Made by a program: the position numbers and the translations under genes. Below the pieces are notes generated by a model. The model was given only the letters and a program-made list of their open reading frames with translations, was not told the origin of the DNA and ran no database searches. From Fusarium oxysporum f. sp. lycopersici 4287 (taxonomy: Eukaryota; Ascomycota; Sordariomycetes; Hypocreales; Nectriaceae), in the NCBI RefSeq assembly GCF_000149955.1, contig NC_030988.1, positions 4,711,245 through 4,775,244 of the forward strand: a stretch of 64,000 bases of DNA, read 5' to 3'. Shown piece by piece: positions 57,492 through 64,000 of the stretch; the first letter of the stretch is position 1; each line of letters starts with the position of its first letter.

Positions 57492-60400
57492 ATGAGTCGC
57501 TGCCGTCATACATGCTGGCTTAAACCCTGGAGCCTGGGCATAGAGAAGGGCTTAGAGGTCACAGACCGACCTCAACGTTTACTGAAGGAATTCGAAAATC
57601 CCGACGCCGAGAGCGCTGGCCTACTGGTGTTAATCGGAAATCAATCGAAACAGGCGGCCTTCAAGAAGCTAAGTTTTCAGACGGGCAGGATCCGGGCAAG
57701 GGCAGGAGGGGAAGTTCATTTACTTGTCTCTTCGTTGAAAGAGAATCGCCGTAAGCGTATCGTGATCGCCGATACAGATGCGTCTGGATCACAGGCCAAG
57801 TTGCCGTTGTTGAGCGCCAGTGCTTGCCACGCTGTAAAAGTCTATACTGACATGAAGCAACAAGTTCCTGAAGATGGACTCGACTATGAAAATCTCTTAC
57901 GTAGAACTCTACTTCCATCTGCTGACGTTGTGTGCATATTTGTCGATGATTTAGGAGGATTTGGTGAGTCGTTGAAACGATTGCGTTTCTGGCTCCAGAG
58001 TGGACCACCATCAACTAGCCCAGTACGGCCACATATCTTGCTTGTAGTAAGACAAGAATGGAGACAGAGACACGAAAGTGATCTTCAGAGGTTTGTAGCA
58101 GAACACCGGTCTAGAAGTATCGATCCGAGTTTCAGTAGCATCACTCTCGTTGGAGTTCCCAGGATGTCTGGTAAAAGTAGACGGCGAAGCGGCGGACAGA
58201 CGCGACGATGGCAAGTGCTCAGTTCGGAGTTATCAAAGGCACTAGAGACTAGTAGACAGGCTCGACGACGATCTGACTCAATCTTTTCGGTACACCATCT
58301 TGCTCACTTCTTACAGTATGCTGCTAGCGTAGCGTTGAGCGTAACTGCGGAACCTTTCAGCTTCGTGAAGGTTTCTCGGCTCCATCGAGGAATAGCACCA
58401 GACTTGAGTGACCATATCAGAAATTTTCTAGGAAAGTTTGAATTACTCAAGACGTTCCGGCAGGTGGCTGTCCCGTTGATCGCCTCCAGTCTCCTCCTTG
58501 ACCATTACTCACCTGGGATGCACCGTAAGCTACCAGAACGCTTTATTTACTCGTGTTAACAGAATTTAGCCTTCGACTGTCACCAGGTTTTTCGTGAACT
58601 CTACGAAAACGCTTGCTATCAAGCCAGCTCTGAACTCAAATCAAGCTTTAAGATGCTCATATCACCCTCAGAAACCGTAAGATTGATATCGTGCAGCATG
58701 TTCACTCAGTTCGCGCAGTCCCAAGCTTTGGGCTCGATGCGTGACTGGCATCGGCAGCAACTCGCCCGAAATTTTGGTATATTACGAAGCATCGTGTCGA
58801 ACGACACCTGTCTTAGCTGCATTGGGCGGCGGCCGCAGTACGGCTTCCCATGTGGACATCTTGTTTGTCAAAATTGTATTAGAACGTTCAGTCCTAAAAG
58901 CAGCTCTGACCCGTGGGAGTATGTACCACAATCATGTCATATCTACGGTCAGCCCACCCCAGGAATTTCGATACGTCTGTTTCCTGATACCAGCCGACTC
59001 CGGGTCTTGAGTATTGATGGTGGGGGCATACGTGGGTCCGCCCCAATTGGCTTCCTCAAGGCGATCCAAGACGAGATCGGTATACCGTATTATAATGTAC
59101 AACGCAGTTTCGACGTCAAGGTCGGGACCAGTTCGGGTGATGTTTGCGTACTGACGATCCGTGTTTGCAAGACTAACGGATGTGTAGGTGCATTGAGCGT
59201 CATCTGTCTGGACATTCTGGGATGGAACGTAGACGACTGCATGTCTCATCTCAAGCAGTTTGCCCAACAATCATTTATCCAGCGTTCCTCGTGGTTTACA
59301 CGTTTACTAGACCGTCTTCCACTTTTCTCCAATGTGGCATGGCTATTCCAACTGATCTGCACATTGCTAGCTGATAGCAAGTATACTGCTGAGGGGCTGG
59401 AGAAGTTGTTGATTGAAACATACGGCCAAAACCGAAGTACGACCGATATATCCCCAGCTACCGCCATAGGGGCCCATGTAGGTGTAACATTGACCAGAGC
59501 ACGTGATGGCAGCGTATTCCTCGCCACGAACTATAACAGCGCCACAGGGCAAGCCCAGGATTCTGGTGCGTGCCGTTTGGGAGTGTCACTTACTACTGTC
59601 TTTTGCTAACAGCGACTAGATTATCGTCATCTCGAATTGAATGACGGGCAATCTCAAAGTAAATGGTGGGAGGTGTAAGTGGAATCGAGACCGCCTCAAG
59701 GCTAACAAAGCTAAACCTCTGCAGGTTGCGATGTGCAACAGCAGCACCGTAGTACGTTGATATGGTATCTTGTTCGCAAGTCATGGCTAAATAATGTACA
59801 GCTATTTCAAGCCAGCGCGTATCGGCGACCTCGGAGTTTTTCAAGATGGTGGGCTTGCAGTTAACAATCCAGTGTGCATTGCTATTCGTGAAGCAACATT
59901 GTTGAGTCCAGATGTGGCGGAACCTAGTGTTGTGGTTTCTCTTGGCACTGGTTCTGCTTCAGACGATGATAATGGGTCATCAGGTATTTTATCTGAAAAG
60001 TTCCTTCCTAGACTTTCAAGGGCTCTTTGGAAGCAAACCGGTTCAAAAGTCACGTGGAGCCATCTTCTGAGTCATCAGAGAGCCGATAGCGACACAAAGC
60101 TTTTTCGGTTTGACGTCAACTTCATGGGAGAAGAGCCTTTGCTAGACGAGGTAAGTATGGTAGAACGCGTACGACAGACGGCCCACGATACGGCGACACG
60201 ATCATCAAGCCTTCGTAGACTGTGCCGCCATCTGCGGGCTGAGCTTTTCCTCTTCGAACTAGATGAACTCCATCCACCGTACTTCTTGAGGGGTGCTTAT
60301 CAATGCGCTGGTCGCATTATCTGCCGGTTGAGCGCTCACACGCCAGAATACAAAGAATTCATCAGGCAGCTGTGCGAGAGACAAGCGGCATTCCGAGTAG

Positions 60401-60648
60401 GAGCTCAGTTCCTGAGGATTACGTATGAGAATATCAATACAGATCTCTGTTACAAGGTAAATTTCACCGTACCAACCCTCAGTAGTTCGATCTCGATTGC
60501 TTTGTTAGAAGGGGCGGATGAGGAATCCCACATCAACGGTTCACCTTTCGCGATAGAATGGCTTATCCGAAGGCAAGCACTGAATGCCGGCTTTGGCACA
60601 TCCGATCATCGGGAACTGGCGCATTCTGATCTCGATTGTGTTCCATGA
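57492..60648 (+). CDS. patatin-like phospholipase with Cys-rich finger
   Basis: Six exons, 57492-58524, 58570-59136, 59188-59565, 59620-59674, 59725-59748 and 59802-60648, join in frame to 967 residues. The N-terminal 350 residues form an unassigned domain (GLLVLIGNQSKQAAFKKL; DVVCIFVDDLGGFGESLKRL). Next comes a Cys/His-rich finger, CLSCIGRRPQYGFPCGHLVC followed by QNC. Then the patatin domain: oxyanion-hole loop LSIDGGGIRGSAPIGFL, nucleophile motif GTSSGG formed exactly across the second intron, and the catalytic Asp in FQDGGLAVNNP. Patatins are acyl hydrolases with a Ser-Asp dyad; all key residues are present. The architecture (large N-terminal region, finger, patatin) is common in fungi. 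Patatin-like genes are one of the recurrent Starship accessory families. Several partners in fungal immunity-like systems also use patatin effectors; no NLR part is present here. Confidence 0.88.
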
Positions 60649-61426
60649 GTTTGACCCGCCACTTCTCAAGTCTAGGATGACTTATACGAGCGGGTATCAA
60701 TGAACCATGCCATTACTAGGCGTTATATTTACTGAAGCTAGTATTTGATACTTCTGTTACATATTGTTTTAGGTGGAGAAACTAAATTGTACAATTAGGT
60801 GAGATTAGAGTTCTATTTGAGGGAACAAGTCACTGTACAGAGGAATTTATAAAGTCTATTAAATCAAATAATCATAACATTTATCGTCGCTGAATGGTAG
60901 GCCAAGGTCACGCGTAGACATATGAAACGGAAATTGTCATACATTACGTATATTCGGTCCATTGATGCAGATTTGTGTATTCATGTTATGTTCTGTGAAA
61001 ACTCTACGACTTGGAGAATTTACTATTTCCGTGCGCAGTCATAGAAGGCCCCTGCTTGCACGTGGCACCCCAGTATATGCTTTCTGTTCAACAATTCACC
61101 GCCGTAATCAGATAGGCAAACTTTCTTTTCTCTTATTTCCTTTATACTGCGGTCTTCTGAGACTAATGATGGCATTCCGCAGCAGACTTCAATCTTCATG
61201 TTCGCCATTCAACCCGCTCAAGTACGCCCAACATCGCTGCTCGCCTAAGTACCGGTATCCCTGTCTACCCGAGATTCGTATGCACCACGACTGGATAGTC
61301 GAGCCTCGGGCCTACATACGTATCAGCACCCTCTAGGAGATTCGGTCATTGGATGGTGTTGGCTGATGTACGTACCAGACGTGCTCCGTATCTTCCAGCG
61401 ATGATTGCAGATGAATGTTATGATCT
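60649..61426. other. intergenic, includes second copy of a dispersed repeat
   Basis: The 3' flank of the patatin-like gene, AT-rich to about 60900, then the repeat copy at 60945-61093. The 124-codon plus-strand frame at 60962-61336 starts inside the repeat and has no motif. Confidence 0.5.
60945..61093 (+). repeat. dispersed repeat, copy 2
   Basis: A diverged relative of 39957-40105; see that entry. Confidence 0.75.
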
Positions 61427-61816
61427 TTATGCGAAAGCTGAATGTAGCGTCAGTGGATTCGCATCGTTCGTAGTCGGTGGGATATTTGACTCCGACGTAA
61501 GCTCGTCAAGGGAAATGATAGGAATTTCTGAATCTTTGACTGGATCAGGGATTAATTTGGGCGGCCTTTCGCTGGTAGCTATCCTCGCGCTTAGAGATAC
61601 GATCAGTTGGTTCTGTGTGGCAACCATCTCTCCGCACGTATTCTCGTATGCCACGAGCCAATCTTTACGCGCCTGCAGCTCTAAGATATGACGCTTTAGG
61701 TGAGTGTTATCATCATCTAGTCGACGGCAGAATTCCAGCCATTGTTGCAACTGATTCAACATATCATGAGGCAGCGAAGCGAGAATATTTGAATTACCAT
61801 GAAATTCTTCAGGCAT
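61427..61816 (-). CDS. small coiled-coil protein
   Basis: An intronless frame of 129 codons. Residues 15-75 form a likely coiled coil (MLNQLQQWLEFCRRLDDDN, then THLKRHILELQARKDWL, then MVATQNQLIVSLSARI); the C-terminal 45 residues are Pro/Ser/Thr-rich. It shows no detectable similarity to the coiled-coil gene at 39 kb apart from its general nature. Function is unknown. Confidence 0.5.
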   Translation of the reverse strand: MPEEFHGNSNILASLPHDMLNQLQQWLEFCRRLDDDNTHLKRHILELQARKDWLVAYENTCGEMVATQNQLIVSLSARIATSERPPKLIPDPVKDSEIPIISLDELTSESNIPPTTNDANPLTLHSAFA

Positions 61817-62433
61817 ATTGACTCACTCCTACACAGGATCAGATATTGAGCAAAGGCTTGTGGCTCATGGGCCTTAAGTATCTAGGTGCCCTGCTAAGAC
61901 GGGAATACAAGATGGAATACCTGCCCAGGATATGTTTGGGCCCAGAGACCGTCCAATCTAGACTAGCTGTCATGGTACAAAGAACCTGCAGTCTGGAAAA
62001 AGTTCGAAATGGGCCAGCAAATAACATCGGCGAGATTAAGATCCTCCCGGGTGCCATCGGAAGGTCTGTTCATGCCTCTACATTACCTAACCAAGTCACT
62101 TGATTAGGACATAGTATTACATCAGGGGGAGGTCTTAAATACACATTTAATACCAGTTCTCACAGGAGTCTCATATGGGACTTCATCTATGAAATATTGT
62201 GCTTCAACGTGAGGAAGGGTCTTCTCGAAAGGAGTCTTCAATAATCACGTTGTATCTTATACAGTACATTGCAATCCACATAAGTTCAGCTGCGAGGCTG
62301 TTCTGCCTGTTTGGCATCTCGATAATTAACCACTTCGCTTTGAATTTACACAACGACAAGGAGAAACTCAGAATTTATGGATAAAGTATTTGCGTGCCTC
62401 TTGGGTATCAAGGCATCTTCATAGAAGCAAGTT
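61817..62433. other. intergenic, nothing recognised
   Basis: Frames of 60-85 codons only. It lies between the promoter of the coiled-coil gene and that of the next hypothetical gene. Confidence 0.45.
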
Positions 62434-63297
62434 ATGGGTCTCCTTATGCACGACAACGTTCTTGAGCCAAGAACACCTCACAAGTCCAGCCTTCGCAATG
62501 GCAGGCATTCAAAGACACAATCTATTTATGTATCTTTGAAAACTCACATGAACGACATATTGGGCACTTCCAGAGAAAAGCATAGTGCTTATATCATCGA
62601 CAGCCGGTTCCCCGGGTCTGTTCCGAGATATGATACGCAGTATTCGTTGCTAGAACATTCAACGCCTTCCAACAACGACCTCAACTTGCATATCAATTCC
62701 TCATCTCCACCAGTCAAATCAACAAAGCAGAGCTTCCGGTCTCCGATCTGCTTAGCAAGAAAAATAGGGCGTCAAATAGGAGGCTTCCGGAGCGGATCAG
62801 TGCGATATCCAGCCACTACCTCCGAACCTTTAGAGGAAGATATAACACATGGACAGCGTCATGGTGTCGAGATTGAAACGCGGACGGTTCTCGACAACAG
62901 GAAATTGAATCCTTTCTCAAAAACACGCAATACTCGATGCTTGGAATCAAGGTATTCTGGTACAGAACCTTTACTTTGCGATCCTCAGGCTTCCAGGCAT
63001 CCGAGGTGGGGGGATAGTCCCCCGGAGGAAGAACGACATCATGTTGATATTGCGCAGGACAAAAGTTATTTCTACACATCGTCACAAAGCGACTCAGAGA
63101 GTGTTCGCCAATTTTCTCATCAGTGGATGATATCAAAGATCAACAATGCATTGGATCAGCTCCGAGATGCTTTCAGTCTCGATGAACATGAGAGGGCCTT
63201 CTTCAAATCTCGCAGGAGCATGCCAATAGATAGTACTCCAAAGCAATACTCAATGTCGGTGTTTATTGACGGCAGAAGAGTTGCAAGGAATTGTTGA
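62434..63297 (+). CDS. hypothetical protein, largely disordered
   Basis: A single frame of 287 codons rich in Ser, Arg, His and Pro (SSSPPVKSTKQSF, HPRWGDSPPEEERHH). A short C-terminal part looks helical: FSHQWMISKINNALDQLRDAF, then SLDEHERAFFKSRR. No known motif. The length without stop supports coding, but composition is low-complexity, so I hold moderate confidence. Confidence 0.5.
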   Translation: MGLLMHDNVLEPRTPHKSSLRNGRHSKTQSIYVSLKTHMNDILGTSREKHSAYIIDSRFPGSVPRYDTQYSLLEHSTPSNNDLNLHINSSSPPVKSTKQSFRSPICLARKIGRQIGGFRSGSVRYPATTSEPLEEDITHGQRHGVEIETRTVLDNRKLNPFSKTRNTRCLESRYSGTEPLLCDPQASRHPRWGDSPPEEERHHVDIAQDKSYFYTSSQSDSESVRQFSHQWMISKINNALDQLRDAFSLDEHERAFFKSRRSMPIDSTPKQYSMSVFIDGRRVARNC

Positions 63298-64000
63298 AAT
63301 TGATTCCGAGAGCGAGATCATCGGCTACCGTTTAACTTGATGAAACACGTGCGCTATGGAGTTATAGTCCGAACTTGATGTCTCAAAAGATGGATGAGGG
63401 GAGGATTTAGATAGATGATTATTTAGATGATTATAAGACTAAATCTTTGCACATTTGAATGAAACCTTAGTATGTCAGATATCTTGCCTTTTTTTTTTCT
63501 TTTTTTTTTTTTTTTTTTTTTTTTTTGATAGGCTACCTGACATAGCTTTGCTCCTATCCAACCTTATTCGTAGGGCTATTTGCTCGAGGTTCTGGCCTAG
63601 CGTCGAATAATCTCTTGTCTACCGAGATTGACAACAAATCCTTCACCCCGCCCTTTTTTTCCCTTTCAGGATCAGTTGATAACATTTTACTCAATGTTCG
63701 CTCAAAGTCGGATATGCTAAGAACGGAACTTGGGGAATCACATAGCACATTTCAACTAGGGGGCTTATCCAGAAATTTATCCATTTCCCATTGGTGAAAT
63801 CGTGGTTAGGTTCTATTTATGCTATTCTCTATGTATATTTGTGCCTTACAACTTATGACGGCGAAGCAGCCAAATAAAATTGAGCGACTGCGTGTTCGAG
63901 GGCTGTGCTCCAAAATGTTGAACTTGTTTGACAGAGAGTCCAAGAGCTACAGTATTGAGCACTTGCACCTTCCGGTCCAAAAAAAAACATGCTCTTTGTA
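63298..64000. other. right-end spacer
   Basis: It contains a T-tract at 63489-63526 and small frames (63554-63748 minus, 64 codons) without motifs. Confidence 0.5.
63489..63526. repeat. poly(T) tract
   Basis: 38 bases of T with one C at 63499. It could be the reverse-strand poly(A) of a minus-strand retroposed sequence, but no duplication was found around it. Confidence 0.85.

Noticed and set aside
1..64000. tRNA, rRNA or a Starship captain (DUF3435) gene
   Set aside because: No B-box-like GGTTCGANTCC in a plausible tRNA context, no rRNA-like stretch and no tyrosine-recombinase-like frame was found by eye; short tRNAs could still have been missed.

Overview
This window comes from a filamentous ascomycete (Pezizomycotina). 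Genes are split by many 40-80 bp GT-AG introns. The families are fungal: a Zn2Cys6 regulator with the fungal transcription-factor middle region, LaeA-type methyltransferases, a ferric-reductase-like oxidoreductase, a MATA-type HMG box, a DUF3723 protein, a Tad-type LINE and a hAT transposase relic. Genes are sparse and separated by long AT-rich spacers with transposon remains, which looks like an accessory or lineage-specific compartment. All splice models were made by eye from the bases. I believe those in which every exon joins in frame: ferric reductase, FMO-like monooxygenase, Zn2Cys6 factor, patatin-like protein and two membrane proteins.

Layout. 1-4.9 kb: 5' part of a DUF3723 gene running off the left edge, divergent from a kinase-like (probably dead) protein, then a ferric-reductase-like gene. 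7.2-11.3 kb: two hypothetical genes (one 4-TM membrane protein) and an ankyrin-repeat protein. 13.0-15.7 kb: a gene truncated by a 1000-base assembly gap and a LaeA-like methyltransferase whose 5' end is near or in that gap. 18.3-19.2 kb: membrane protein. 20.6-24.6 kb: LINE 3' relic, a second LaeA-like methyltransferase with one doubtful junction, and a dead hAT transposase. 25.9-29.6 kb: HMG-box gene and an intact FMO-like monooxygenase. 30.16-36.22 kb: a nearly complete Tad-type LINE with perfect target-site duplication but a broken ORF2. 37-42 kb: small membrane and coiled-coil genes. 43.5-46.1 kb: Zn2Cys6 regulator. 47-49.7 kb: a bZIP gene between two small zipper-only relatives. 50.85-55.29 kb: an unusual hairpin-rich element bounded by 22-bp direct repeats. 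57.5-60.6 kb: an intact 967-residue patatin-like protein with a Cys-rich finger. 61-63.3 kb: small hypothetical genes.

Two things stand out. First, DUF3723, ferric reductase and patatin-like genes are the accessory families repeatedly reported in fungal Starship giant transposons, and all three are here within 60 kb; no captain recombinase is visible, so this may be the interior or a relic of such an element. Second, the 4.4-kb element at 50.85-55.29 kb carries two diverged copies of a hairpin array in which stems have changed sequence but kept pairing. On the minus strand each array lies upstream of an open frame. I do not recognise this element.
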